A DNA stretch of 64,000 bases from JACVRW01 sp963757815 (GTDB taxonomy: Bacteria > Actinomycetota > Thermoleophilia > Solirubrobacterales > Thermoleophilaceae), in the NCBI GenBank assembly GCA_963757815.1, contig CAVWSN010000011.1, positions 15,861 to 79,860 on the forward strand. The letters are read 5' to 3'. Below are positions 49,284 through 58,090 of the stretch, one piece after another. Below the pieces are notes generated by a model. It searched no databases and was not told the DNA's origin. It worked only from the letters and a program-made list of their open reading frames with translations. How positions within the stretch are numbered: position 1 is the stretch's first letter; each line of letters begins with the position of its first letter. Both the position numbers and the translations under genes were made by a program.

Positions 49284-49971
49284 AGCCGAGGATCAGCTCT
49301 GCGGTCTCGAGCGGCACGTCGAGCTGAGGACAGTGGCCGACGCCCTCGAGCTCGACCCAGTCCGCGTGGGGAAGCCACTCGTTGCGATAGCGGGCCGCGG
49401 CCGACGGCCAGGGCAGGAGCTTGTCGTCAATGCCCCAGACGATCCGTACCGGACAGGTGATCCTCTCCGCGTCGACGCGCCAGCCCTCGCGGAGCGCGTG
49501 CTCGATCAGGGCCGGCGCCCCGGTGCAGCGCGCCACGCCGAGCAGCTGGTGGGCGAGGAGCTCGACCGGTATGTGCTCGAAGTTCGTCGTCGTGTACTGC
49601 GTCGCGCGGCGCCGGCCCTCTCGGGTGGCCAGGAGCGCCAACGCGTGCGGCGCGGCGGCCTTCGCCGAGTCGACCATCGCCGACTGGAGGCCGAGCGTGT
49701 CCCTGTAGGACTCGTCGCCGCGCGCCCAGCCGCCGGCCGGGGCGAGCGCCACGACCGTCCTCGCCCGGCCGCGCGCGGCGAGCTGAAGTGCGACATAGCC
49801 TCCAAGCGAGTTGCCGGCGACGTGCGCGGTCTCGAAGCCGGCCTCGTCCATCGCCCGCTCGACCGCGTCGGCGAGCACGAAGTCGCCGATCTCCCCTTCG
49901 ATCGGAGGCCCACCCGCGTGGCCGGCGAGCGTGGGCGCCAGGACATCGTGACGGCGCTCGAGCGCGGGCAA
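49255..49971 (-). CDS. alpha/beta hydrolase, 5' end unresolved
   Basis: The frame from TTG 49971 encodes 238 residues with APTLAGHAGG, the elbow VAGNSLGGYVAL, Asp in VWGIDDKLLPW and His in LEGVGHCPQLD. The first part of the fold lies upstream without a start codon: the same frame continues back through GSGTPLVCLHGFTDTWRIW to about 50040. Just before that, removal of one C joins a further DLHFGSS segment from the adjacent frame. The true gene therefore extends to roughly 50080 and contains one extra base; its start cannot be fixed. It is divergent from the beta-propeller gene at 50112. Confidence 0.82.
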   Translation of the reverse strand: MPALERRHDVLAPTLAGHAGGPPIEGEIGDFVLADAVERAMDEAGFETAHVAGNSLGGYVALQLAARGRARTVVALAPAGGWARGDESYRDTLGLQSAMVDSAKAAAPHALALLATREGRRRATQYTTTNFEHIPVELLAHQLLGVARCTGAPALIEHALREGWRVDAERITCPVRIVWGIDDKLLPWPSAAARYRNEWLPHADWVELEGVGHCPQLDVPLETAELILGFTYWRLSGR

Positions 49972-50111
49972 AACGAGCTCCCAGATGCGCCACGTGTCGG
50001 TGAAGCCGTGGAGGCAAACCAGTGGCGTCCCGGAGCCGCCGCGATGAGCCGAAGTGAAGGTCGAGTACAGGCTCGCGCGGATTCTGCCCGATCCCGGGTA
50101 GATGGACCTTG

Positions 50112-51369
50112 GTGAGCGGCGCGCGTGGAATTCGCCCGATCGGCTGCCTCTGCGCCCTTCTGGGCGCGGCCCTGGTCGCGCTCGCGCGGTGGACCTGTCG
50201 CGGCGCAGCAGCCGCCCGGGACGGCTGAGCTTGCGTTCCAGAATGGCGGCCGCATCTACTCCATCGGTGCCGACGGCTCCGCACGCCGGCTGATCACGGC
50301 CTCAGCCTCGGGGCGGGCCGCGGCCTTCGAACCGGCGTGGTCGCCTGACGGCACGACGCTGGCCATCGCCCACTCCCCCGCGGTCAGCGACGACGACGAG
50401 CGGGCCCAGATCCAGCTCCTGCAGGCCGACGGGAGCGGCAGGCGCAACCTCACCGCTCTGGCACGGGGCGTCGTGGACAGCTCACCGCGCTGGTCACCTG
50501 GCGGCGACCAAATCGTGCTCGTGCGCTACCAAGCGCGGGGCGGCCGCTATCAGAGCTCGATCGTGATCCACGACCTGCCTACGGGCACGGAGCGAACGGT
50601 GGCCCGTGAGCGGATGGGCCCGCGGCTCAACCAGCTGGCCGAACCCGACTGGTCGCCGGACGGCAGACAGATCGTCTACACGCGGTCGCGCCTCGACCGC
50701 CGCTTCTACTTTCGTCCATCCCTGTACGTCATGGCTCCGGACGGAACGGGTCGGCGAATGCTCGCCCGCGACGCCCAGTCGGCGGCGTTCTCGCCCGACG
50801 GCGCGCGGATCGCCTTCGCGAGCGTGCGTGACCGAAACGGCACCACCTGCGGCTCTGACGAGTGCATCTACAACGGCGAGCTCTACGTGATGGACGCAAG
50901 CGGCGCGAACCCTCGGCGCCTCACGCACAACCGCGGCAACGACGCGTCGCCGGACTGGTCCCCCGACGGCGGGCGGATCGCATTCACCAGCGACCGCAAC
51001 TTCCCCGGCGGAGCCAGCTTCGAGCTCTACTCGATCACGCCGGACGGCGGCTGCTTGACCTGGTTGACCAATGGCACGCCGGAGAGCTTCGCGCCGGACT
51101 GGCGCCCGGGAGCGGGCGGCTCGAGCGACCCCGGCACCTGCGGGGACGGGGCGCGTCCGGCGCTGATCGATACGGACCTGCGCGACGTGGCGCGCATCGA
51201 GGGCTCGCGCCCGCTGTGGCTCGGCCGCACCTTCGGCGGCCTGCTGCTCGCGGCCGCGGAGAGAACGAGCGGCGCGATCTCCTTCAGCTACGCCGACTGC
51301 GCGCATTACGACTCGCGCGAGTGCCCGGCCCAGGCTGTACGTGTCACAGGCCTCGGTCTGCGCACGTGA
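50112..51369 (+). CDS. secreted TolB-like (PD40) beta-propeller protein, signal peptide in shifted frame
   Basis: A protein of about 418 residues with WD40-like PD40 repeats. At least five copies of the pattern WSPDGxxI/L appear (WSPDGTTLA, WSPGGDQIV, WSPDGRQIV, FSPDGARIA, WSPDGGRIA), the signature of TolB-type propellers. From GTG 50112 a signal peptide is encoded (IGCLCALLGAALVALA), but the frame must shift by one base near 50185 to enter GGPVAAQQPPGTAELAFQ and the propeller. Removing one base joins them. Cys residues in the last repeats fit an exported protein. Its role, probably binding or scaffolding outside the membrane, is unknown. Confidence 0.85.
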
Positions 51370-51769
51370 CTCCCACCTCCCGTTTCTGACCTCCAACCGC
51401 GAGCGGTACTCCAGGCGCCGAGGCGCATTCATCGTCGACTTCGGTCGGCGGGCCGGAATTGATGTCTACACAGGTGGGCTCGAGGTCCATCTGAGCTCGG
51501 ACGACAAGCGCCAGCAGGTCCTCGCCCTCCGAAACCTCCGGCCGTTCAGGCCCGACTCCCGTGACCCCGGCCGGCTCGCGCCGCCCGCGCTGCCGCGGGA
51601 CTTTGCACGGGAGGTGCGCCGAACCGTGGTCGCACATCGGCGCCTCGGCTCCGTCTCCGCGGTCGCGCGGCTGCTCGACATGACCCCCGCGACGGTGCGG
51701 CGCCGCCTGGCCACCGCGGATGTGCTTCGCGAGTTCGGCCCCTTCCGCACGGTGCGCTGCGAACGCTGA
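51341..51769 (+). CDS. small helix-turn-helix protein
   Basis: A 142-residue basic protein. The last 60 residues read VVAHRRLGSVSAVARLLDMTPATVRRRLATADVLREFGP, a recognisable helix-turn-helix of the Fis/transposase-helper type. The first half has no recognisable domain. The only start in frame is GTG 51341, which overlaps the upstream propeller gene by 29 bases; no convincing ribosome site was found, so the true start is uncertain. It could be a small regulator. It ends one base before the convergent isochorismatase-type gene. Confidence 0.5.
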   Translation: MSQASVCARDSHLPFLTSNRERYSRRRGAFIVDFGRRAGIDVYTGGLEVHLSSDDKRQQVLALRNLRPFRPDSRDPGRLAPPALPRDFAREVRRTVVAHRRLGSVSAVARLLDMTPATVRRRLATADVLREFGPFRTVRCER

Positions 51770-51770
51770 C

Positions 51771-52352
51771 TCAGAGCCTGAACGGAGGCTCGCCGACCTC
51801 TGGGGCATGGAGCACCGAACGGGATTGCTCGAGCGTGCGGGTCCACTCGTAGGCGAGGCCCTTGCAGTGGTTCATCTCGATTCCCTCGGAGGCCATGCGC
51901 GCCAGTCCCCGGTCATGCATCTCGCCCGGAGAGAAGACGGCGTCCTCGACAACGATCACTCGCAGGCCGCGCTCCTTTAGCCCGATCGCTGACTGGGCGA
52001 CGCACACGTCGGTCTCGAATCCGATCAGCACGGCGGTCGTCCGCCGCGTGCTCTCGATCCGGTCGACCAGCTCCGGCGTGCCGGTCAGGCCGAAGGTGGG
52101 CTTGACCACGGCCGCCCTGGCATCGGCGAAGACGTCAGCGATGGGCGCGAAGGTCGCGCCGTTCCGCTGCGGGTCCTCCTCGGTAAACACAGCGGGCACG
52201 GCGAGCCGCCGCGCCACCTTGGCCAGCCAGGTCATGCGCGCCAAGGACTCGCGGGCATGCGCGCTCTCGTCGGGCGGGAGGCTGTCGCCGTAGAAGCCCT
52301 CCTGGACGTCGATGACGACCAGGACGCTGTCGGCGTGATCTACGAGGGGCAT
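51771..52352 (-). CDS. isochorismatase family cysteine hydrolase
   Basis: A 193-residue hydrolase with the family's catalytic triad: Asp15 in LVVIDVQEGF, Lys84 in VVKPTFG and Cys117 in GFETDVCVAQS. Relatives include nicotinamidase, N-carbamoylsarcosine amidase, ureidoacrylate hydrolase and isochorismatase, and the sequence does not decide among them. The cis-peptide segment FETDVCV is intact. A link to the pyrimidine operon 22 kb away (a ureidoacrylate-type activity) is imaginable but unsupported. ATG at 52352 is a clear start. Confidence 0.88.
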   Translation of the reverse strand: MPLVDHADSVLVVIDVQEGFYGDSLPPDESAHARESLARMTWLAKVARRLAVPAVFTEEDPQRNGATFAPIADVFADARAAVVKPTFGLTGTPELVDRIESTRRTTAVLIGFETDVCVAQSAIGLKERGLRVIVVEDAVFSPGEMHDRGLARMASEGIEMNHCKGLAYEWTRTLEQSRSVLHAPEVGEPPFRL

Positions 52353-52486
52353 CTCGAAGGCCTCCGGCGCCCATCGTAAGGCCGCCCTCGAGCGGCCGGC
52401 CGCTAGTCATCGTCGTCGTCCCGGTCCCCTCGCTTCGCGGGTCCCTACCCGGGCACCGGAAGCTAAACGCAAGTCGGCCTGCAGCG

Positions 52487-52894
52487 CTAGGAGGGGCGGT
52501 CCAGTCGCGCGAGCGCCTCGTCCAACTTCCGGTACTCGTCCACCCGCACGATCCTGCCGTCGCGGACCTGCACGGCATAGGTCTCGTTGACGTCGACGCT
52601 GATCCCGCTGCCCCGCCCGCGGAGCCGGGCCCTCCAGGGCACGATGACCCAGTCGCCGCGCTCGATGAAGTCCTCGAACTCCATGGTGCCGTCGAAGCGG
52701 TCCTCCCAGAGCTCGTCGCTCGACTCGACGAAGCTCCGCATGCCGGCGATGCCTCGATAGGTCTGCCGATCCGGCTCGTCCGCCGCGGTGGACCACACGA
52801 TGTCCGGGTCGTAGGCGGCGAACGCGGTCTCGAAGTCCCCTCGACCGAAGGCCTCGAGGCTACGGCGCACGATCTCGACGTTCGTCGGCGACAT
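52487..52894 (-). CDS. SnoaL-like / NTF2-fold protein
   Basis: A 135-residue protein with NVEIVRRSLEAFGRGDFETAFAAYDPDIVWSTA, YRGIAGMRSFVESSDELWEDRF, and the sheet half DWVIVPWRARLRGRGSGISVDV, ending VDEYRKLDEALARLD. These are the standard SnoaL-like blocks, as in the other two copies. No substrate is predictable. It is divergent from the VOC-family gene with 58 bases between starts. The 134 bases between its stop and the isochorismatase start show nothing recognisable. Confidence 0.85.
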   Translation of the reverse strand: MSPTNVEIVRRSLEAFGRGDFETAFAAYDPDIVWSTAADEPDRQTYRGIAGMRSFVESSDELWEDRFDGTMEFEDFIERGDWVIVPWRARLRGRGSGISVDVNETYAVQVRDGRIVRVDEYRKLDEALARLDRPS

Positions 52895-52952
52895 GGATCC
52901 CGAGTATCCGCGCTAGCGTTCCATCAGTCACCGATTGAAGGAGAGCTCAGCG

Positions 52953-53417
52953 ATGGTGAAGCCCATTCCGGATGAATACCCGCGCGTGATGCCCTACCTG
53001 ATCGTCGACGGCGCCGCCGCCGCAATCGATTTCTACCGCTCGGTGTTCGGCGCCACCGAGCGCGGGCGAATGCCTGCGCCCGGGGGCAAGATCGGGCACG
53101 CCGAGCTCGAGATCGGCGACTCGATGATCATGCTCGCCGACGAGTCTCCGGAGATGGACGCAGTCGGGCCGCGATCCGTCGGGGGCACGCCGGTATCGCT
53201 GCTCGTGTACGTGGAAGACGTCGACAGCGTCTTCGACCGTGCCGTCCAGGCCGGCGCCAAGCCGCTGGCGGCGGTGGACGACAAGTTCTACGGCGATCGC
53301 TCCGGCCAGTTCGAGGATCCGTTCGGGCACCGGTGGAATGTCGCCACGCATGTCGAGGATGTGCCACCGGATGAGATGACCAAGCGGATGGAGGCGATGT
53401 ACGCCGGTCAGGGCTGA
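52953..53417 (+). CDS. VOC family protein (PhnB/glyoxalase-bleomycin resistance type)
   Basis: A 154-residue protein of two beta-alpha-beta-beta-beta modules: VMPYLIVDGAAAAIDFYRSVFGATERGRM, then GHAELEIGDSMIMLADESPEM, and the second half VSLLVYVEDVDSVFDRAVQAGAK with DPFGHRWNVATHVEDVPPDEM. The end HRWNVATH and the length place it in the PhnB-like subgroup, mostly of unknown activity. A GAAGGAG ribosome site precedes ATG 52953. Its TGA overlaps the ATG of the next gene by one base, so the two are coupled. Confidence 0.9.
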   Translation: MVKPIPDEYPRVMPYLIVDGAAAAIDFYRSVFGATERGRMPAPGGKIGHAELEIGDSMIMLADESPEMDAVGPRSVGGTPVSLLVYVEDVDSVFDRAVQAGAKPLAAVDDKFYGDRSGQFEDPFGHRWNVATHVEDVPPDEMTKRMEAMYAGQG

Positions 53418-53797
53418 TGAGCGAGAGCGACAAACCAGGCGCCACCGAGCTCAAGGAGCTGATGGGGCGGGTGTTCCAGTCGGACGCCTCCGAGGCGTTC
53501 GGGCAGTTCATGGTGCGACAGATGGCCCTCGCCGACATGGCGCCCAATGCAGATGACGCCGTGCTCGAGGGCATCGAGGAATCGCCCGACGGAGGGGCTG
53601 CGATGGCGGAAGCTCACCTGAACGGACTTCCGGATGAGGAGCGCGAGGAGCTCCTCGAGCGGGCCGCCACGGAGACCGGCGCCCGCCTGCACGCGGCGGC
53701 GGTCGCGCTGCTCGCAGCCGTCGGCGCCGCGCGGCTCCCCGTCGACGTCACCCCGGAGATGGTGTCCGTGGCGGCGATAACGGAGCTTGGGGACTAG
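53417..53797 (+). CDS. conserved-looking helical protein of unknown function
   Basis: A 126-residue, acidic and mostly alpha-helical protein (ATELKELMGRVFQSDASEAFGQFM, LPDEEREELLERAATETGARLHAAAVALLAAVG). There are no Cys or His clusters, no signal peptide and no membrane helix. It is not a family I recognise. Its start overlaps the VOC gene stop (TGATG), so it is translated with the VOC protein and may act with it. The 3' end overlaps the convergent reductase gene by four bases. Confidence 0.6.
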   Translation: MSESDKPGATELKELMGRVFQSDASEAFGQFMVRQMALADMAPNADDAVLEGIEESPDGGAAMAEAHLNGLPDEEREELLERAATETGARLHAAAVALLAAVGAARLPVDVTPEMVSVAAITELGD

Positions 53798-55106
53798 ACC
53801 GGACGGTCCGGGAGAAATGAGTGCACGAGCGAGGCGGCCATCGCTCCTTCGCCCACGGCTGAGGCCACTCGTTTGATCGAGCCGTGGCGCAGGTCCCCGG
53901 CCGCGAAGACGCCCGGGCGGCTCGTCTCCAGATGAAACGGGTCGCGCTCGAGCGGCCACCTTGAAGGCTCCTGCGCCTGGAGCAGATCGCGGCCAGTGAG
54001 GACGTAGCCGCGGTCGTCGAGGGGCAACCAATCGCTGATCGGCGCCGTCAGCGGCGCGGCCCCGATGAGCACGAACATTCCGTCCGCGGGCACCTTCGAC
54101 TCCCCCATCGGGCCCTCGATCACGACCTCCTCGAGCGAATCCCCGCCGCGGGCCTCGCTCACCGCCGTCTGTGTGAGGACCACGATGCGCGCGGTGCTGC
54201 TCGATGCGATCGACGAGGTAGCGGGACATCTTGCGCTCGAGTGAGTCGGCGCGCACGAGCATCGTGACCTCCGCCGCCTCGTCTGCGAGGTTGAGTGCGG
54301 CCTGGCCGGCGGAGTTGGCCGCCCCCACGACGACCACCCGGCGGTCGCGGTAGGCCGACGCCTCGCCTGGTGCGGCTCCGTAGTGGACGCCGCGCCCGAT
54401 CAGCCTGTCCACGCCCGCGCCCTCGAGCACGCGATAGGCGACGCCGAAGGCGAGTAAGACGCTGCGCGCGCGGACGGTGGCCCGGCTCGCCAGCTCCACC
54501 TCGATCAGTCCATCGGTGCCTGTGGCTGCGGCAAGGGCACCCGCGCCGATCAAGAACTCGGCACCGAGGCGCCGGGCCTGGCGGTAGGTCCGAGCGGCGA
54601 GCTCACCGCCAGCCGATTCCGTCCGGGAAGCCGGGGTAGTTCTCGATCCTGGAGCTGGTCGCCGCCTGGCCCCCTGGTACGTGCATCTCGACGATGAGCG
54701 TGCGCAGGCCCTCCGAAGCGGCGTAGACAGCCGCGGTTAGTCCGGCCGGCCCGGCGCCGACGATGAGCAGGTCATAGAGGTCGTGGCTCGGCTGGGTTGG
54801 TAGGCCGACACCACGCGCCAGGTCGGCGTGCCAGTTCCTCGACGCCCGGGCTCGCTCCAGTGTCGAGAAGTCGAGTCCAGCGGTTCGCTCGATGTAAGTC
54901 GCGGGCGCCTCGAGGCGGCTGCCATCGGCGAAGATCGCCAGTGGGAGCGAGGCGGCGTCGAGCTCCTCGCGAGGCAGCAGGGCCGCCAAAGGGTCGCGAT
55001 CGAGGTCGATCCAGCGCAGGGCGACCCCGTTGCGCGTCAGGAAGTCCCGCGCGGAGTCGGCGGCATCCCCGGGCCGGCCGATGAGAGTGACCTGGGCGCT
55101 CATCAT
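53794..55106 (-). CDS. thioredoxin-reductase-like flavoprotein without CxxC, two frameshifts
   Basis: The gene is spread over three frames. Part 1 (from ATG 55106) is a thioredoxin-like N-terminal domain (VTLIGRPGDAADSARDFLTR) of about 105 residues, then FAD-binding LLIVGAGPAGLTAAVYA and GGQAATSSRIENYPGFPDGI. Removing a T near 54609 continues with GGGELAARTYRQARRLGAEF. Part 2 carries the NADPH domain VVVVGAANSAGQAALNLAD. Removing one base near 54190 continues with VVLTQTAVSEARGG and a final GVFAAGDLRHGS FAD motif. Where thioredoxin reductase has its CATC pair this protein reads HYGAAPGEAS, and the N-terminal domain also lacks cysteines, so it is a flavin reductase-like protein, not a disulfide reductase. 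Confidence 0.85.
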
Positions 55107-56467
55107 GTTCGCGCTCCTGCTGGCGGCCGCGACGCGGGTGCGCGCTCGACGGTGGCGCGAGCCCGTATCCGCGGCGCCGTTGTGTCGTCGGGCTCGACGG
55201 GCAATCGCCCGGCAACGGCAAGCTCTTTCCACCGCGAGGAGCCGCTGCTGGTAGGGCCGGGGTTGCTCCCAGAGCTCGACCTCGATCCCCCCGTTCCGAG
55301 GTGGACGCGCGCGTGCGTGAGCACGTGGCGAGATACGAAGACCGAGGGCGCCTTGAGGTGGGCCGCAACTGGATGGGCCTGGCGGAGCCAGCAGCCGCAG
55401 TTGACCGCAGCGCCGCGCGCACCGGTAGGGGCGTCGAACCCGATCAGTGACGGGGCGTGCGTGTGGCCGGAGGCGAAGACCGCGATCTCGCCGGGCAGGT
55501 CGTCGCCGAGCGGTGGAGGCGGCCCAGCCTCGAGCCGGCGGCGGATCGTGTCCACGCTCGGGTCGAGGCCCCCCGGATCCTCGCCGTCGCCGCCGAAGCG
55601 CCGGGCGGCGCCGCGGATCGCCTGGTTGGCCGTCCTCCGCAGGATGAGGACGAATAGGCCGAACGTGACCAGCAGCACGACGACGTCGTAGCCCACATCG
55701 ACCAACAGGTCAAGCAGGCCGTCATCGTCGCTGCCGCCGAGCGCGTACTTGATCACGCCGTAGGCCACAAAGGCGACGAGCAGCGGGAGCAGCAGCCAGC
55801 GGATCGCCTGCCTGACGAGGTCGTAAAACAGGCGCCCGGCGATCCATTCCGGGATCTCCGTGAGCGGGAAGATCCGGTCAACCTCGCGGAGATGGAGCGA
55901 GGGCGTCAGCGTCCGCCCGCCGGGCAGCCGCGGCATCAGGTCGGTGACGACGTGATCGCCGAGCGGCGTGTCGAGCGGGTCAGCGTAGTCGCGGAACGTG
56001 TTCGCGGGGTCGAACTGGTTGCCGTGCTCGCAGTAGACGATCCGGTCGGGCTCGGACTCGAAGCAGGCCGAGTAGGAGAGCGCAAACTCGTGGACAAGCC
56101 CCTGCTCCCCGAGCGTTGAGCGGATCTCCGGGTTCCACCACATCTCGGCGTCGTGGTTTCCCGGCAGGTAGACGACCGTCCGCGTCTCGCCCGCGGCGAA
56201 GCGCCGCAATCGCTCGAACAGTTCTCGATATTCCGCCCGGGCGATGGTGACCGACGCCCGGTTCTCGCCGTCGGGCACCTCCGCGACGCGCAGGAGATCG
56301 AAGAAGTCCCCTGCAAGCACGAGCTCGACCGGTCCCGGGTGCGCGTCGACATCGTCGAGCATCGAGACGAGCTGGTCCGGCGACTCGAAGATGTCGCGGC
56401 CCGGGTCGCCGCCGATGTGACAGTCGGACAGGAACACGATCAACGTGTCGTCGGCCAGCAACCTCAT
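55103..56467 (-). CDS. membrane-anchored metallophosphoesterase
   Basis: A 454-residue protein. A calcineurin-type phosphoesterase domain comes first: FLSDCHIGGD, LAGDFFDLL, VYLPGNHDAEMWWN, and after a long insertion FASGHTHAPSL, so the metal site is complete. Two transmembrane helices (LLLPLLVAFVAYGVIKYAL and VVVLLVTFGLFVLIL, about 225-275) lie within the insertion and anchor it to the membrane. The substrate may be a lipid such as UDP-diacylglucosamine-like or phospholipid compounds, but this is open. The last 70 residues are low-complexity. The stop overlaps the downstream start (ATGATGA), which supports the frame's end as natural. Confidence 0.85.
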   Translation of the reverse strand: MRLLADDTLIVFLSDCHIGGDPGRDIFESPDQLVSMLDDVDAHPGPVELVLAGDFFDLLRVAEVPDGENRASVTIARAEYRELFERLRRFAAGETRTVVYLPGNHDAEMWWNPEIRSTLGEQGLVHEFALSYSACFESEPDRIVYCEHGNQFDPANTFRDYADPLDTPLGDHVVTDLMPRLPGGRTLTPSLHLREVDRIFPLTEIPEWIAGRLFYDLVRQAIRWLLLPLLVAFVAYGVIKYALGGSDDDGLLDLLVDVGYDVVVLLVTFGLFVLILRRTANQAIRGAARRFGGDGEDPGGLDPSVDTIRRRLEAGPPPPLGDDLPGEIAVFASGHTHAPSLIGFDAPTGARGAAVNCGCWLRQAHPVAAHLKAPSVFVSRHVLTHARVHLGTGGSRSSSGSNPGPTSSGSSRWKELAVAGRLPVEPDDTTAPRIRARATVERAPASRPPAGART

Positions 56468-56880
56468 CCGCGCCGACCCGACACGTAGAGCCGTGCAAGC
56501 GTGCTTCCGAAGAACGCCCCGAAGCGCGCCAGCGCCAGCGCGGGATCGCTTTTCCGGCCCCCCCGCACCGGGCGGATCGATGTCATGAGCCGCGCGACCG
56601 CCACCGGCCCGAGGCGCAACCGTCCGGCGACCATGGCGCCGTCGTCCTCGGTCGGTTCAAGACGCGTGTCGAGGGTCGTGGTGGCGCGCCAGAAGTCGAC
56701 GATCTTGCGACCGCGCACGTCCTTGGTGCCGCGCAGCACCCAGCGGCTGCCGTCCGAGCCGCAGAACGGAAGAACGTACGTCATCGTGCGCGCCCGCGGA
56801 TCGCCCTCGTCCACGAACAGGTGGAAGGAGCCGGCCTCGATGGGCGCGCCGGCCGGATCGGTGAGCCCCTCTACGTGAGG
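56464..56880 (-). pseudogene. 5'-truncated gene for a GMC-oxidoreductase-associated type domain
   Basis: The minus strand encodes HVEGLTDPAGAPIEAGSFHL, FVDEGDPRARTMTYVLPF, VLRGTKDVRGRKIVDFWRAT and LGPVAVARLMTSIRP, ending at 56464. Similar sequence occurs, as far as I recall, in a beta-rich domain attached to GMC (cholesterol-oxidase-like) oxidoreductases or alpha/beta hydrolases. Here the beginning is missing: coding similarity stops abruptly near 56880 with no start codon. The first in-frame GTG is at 56814, inside the domain. The 3' end overlaps the phosphoesterase start by four bases. It is truncated at the same point as the opposing TetR fragment. Confidence 0.6.
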
Positions 56881-57134
56881 CCATCGACGGCCTACCCGAG
56901 GCGCGCAAACCGAAGACGAGAGTCCCCGCGGACCTTCGCGCCGAGCTCGACGCCTGGGTTCAGCGCGTCGGCGGACAGCAGTTCCCGCCCGCCAGCCTGC
57001 TCCGCGGGATCATCTTCTGGTCCCGCATTCACGGCCTGATCAGCCTGGAACTCGATCACCACCTGGCGTCGATGGAACTCGACCCCGAGCTCCTCTACCG
57101 AACCGAGCTCGCCGAGCTGGGCGCCGAGACCTAG
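56865..57134 (+). pseudogene. 5'-truncated TetR-family regulator, C-terminal half only
   Basis: The plus-strand frame encodes about 89 residues (EAIDGLPEARKPKTRVPADL, FPPASLLRGIIFWSRIHGLI, SLELDHHLASMELDPELLYR) ending at TAG 57132-57134. It matches the C-terminal ligand and dimerisation part of TetR regulators, where the segment before the last helix usually reads like RGIIFWSRIHGLISLEL. There is no DNA-binding domain and no start codon; an in-frame TGA lies at 56862-56864. The fragment begins where the divergent oxidoreductase-type gene also loses its 5' end, so one deletion may have removed both starts. Confidence 0.6.
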
Positions 57135-58087
57135 ACCGCCTGCGCCGGGGCTGCGGCCGGCGTCCTCGCCCTCGTGGTTGCGAGGGCGAGAAGAGCCAGG
57201 CCGCCGAGCGCCCAGGCGAGCAGGACCGCTACCGGCACGCCCGCCGCGGCGCCGTCGAAGAACCCGGTGCTGCGCAGCAGGTTCGCTCCCGCCCCGGGCG
57301 GCAGCAGCTGACCGATCCCACCGACGGGCTCAGGCAGCAGCTCCGGGGCCGACCCCGCTGCGGAGAACGGGTTGCCGATGAACACCATCAGCGCGGCCGC
57401 CACTCCGATGCCGACGCCGCCTAGCCAGGCGTAAAGGCCGGTGACGGTCGCCCCGATCGCGAGCACAGTCAGGCCGAGCACGCCGGCGTTCACGATCCAG
57501 TCGCCCTCGACGACGTCGAGCCAGCTCTGGACGATGCCCGCCGCGACGAGCCCGATGATCGCCGAGCCGGCGACCAGCAGCCCCGCGCGCCCGGCGGCGC
57601 TCGAGGTGAGCAGCGAGGCGGCAATGCCGATCAGGATCCCGGCGATCACGAGCGGCAGCACCGACGACGGCAGCGCCGCGCCGTGCGCGGCCGTCACGAC
57701 GTCCTCGGTAGGCGCGCCGGTCTCAGCCGCCGCGTGGCCGAGCAGTTGAGCCACCGCGGGGCTCGCGGCACTCGCGCTGAGCACCTTCGGCCCGTCGGGC
57801 GTCGCGACGAACGCGCCGTAGACCTCGCGGTCCTCGATCGCGGCACGCGCCTCGTCCTCGGTCGTGTAGCGGTGCACGTCGAACGCGTCGGGGTTGGCGC
57901 CGAGCTGCTGCTCGAGCTGACCGACGGCCGCGGGCGGCCCGGCCACGCCGACCGGGAGATCACGCGGCTCGAGCCTGGCGCTCGGCCACGCGAACAGGGT
58001 CAGCACGATGGCCACAACCACCGGGATGATCACCAACGCCGCAAGCGGCGAGGGATGACGATGGTCGGATGTCTTCTGCGTGGTCAT
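57131..58087 (-). CDS. membrane protein resembling ABC-2 type / YhgE-like permeases
   Basis: A 318-residue membrane protein. One helix near the N-terminus (LAALVIIPVVVAIVLTLFAW) is followed by an extracytoplasmic domain of about 100 residues, then five or six helices. This arrangement (helix, outside domain, helix bundle) is that of ABC-2/YhgE/DUF3533-type exporters that usually pair with an ATPase; none is adjacent. The outside part contains LEPRDLPVGVAGPPAAVGQL and VYGAFVATPDGPKVL, common in that group. It lies three bases after the NDH-2 gene on the same strand. Confidence 0.75.
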   Translation of the reverse strand: MTTQKTSDHRHPSPLAALVIIPVVVAIVLTLFAWPSARLEPRDLPVGVAGPPAAVGQLEQQLGANPDAFDVHRYTTEDEARAAIEDREVYGAFVATPDGPKVLSASAASPAVAQLLGHAAAETGAPTEDVVTAAHGAALPSSVLPLVIAGILIGIAASLLTSSAAGRAGLLVAGSAIIGLVAAGIVQSWLDVVEGDWIVNAGVLGLTVLAIGATVTGLYAWLGGVGIGVAAALMVFIGNPFSAAGSAPELLPEPVGGIGQLLPPGAGANLLRSTGFFDGAAAGVPVAVLLAWALGGLALLALATTRARTPAAAPAQAV

Positions 58088-58090
58088 TGC

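Noticed and set aside
55103..55300. A frameshift near the end of the membrane phosphoesterase
   Set aside because: Another frame reads GGIEVELWEQPRPYQQRLL, which looks more protein-like, but the printed frame's stop overlaps the next start as ATGATGA, a natural junction. Evidence is balanced, so no correction was made.
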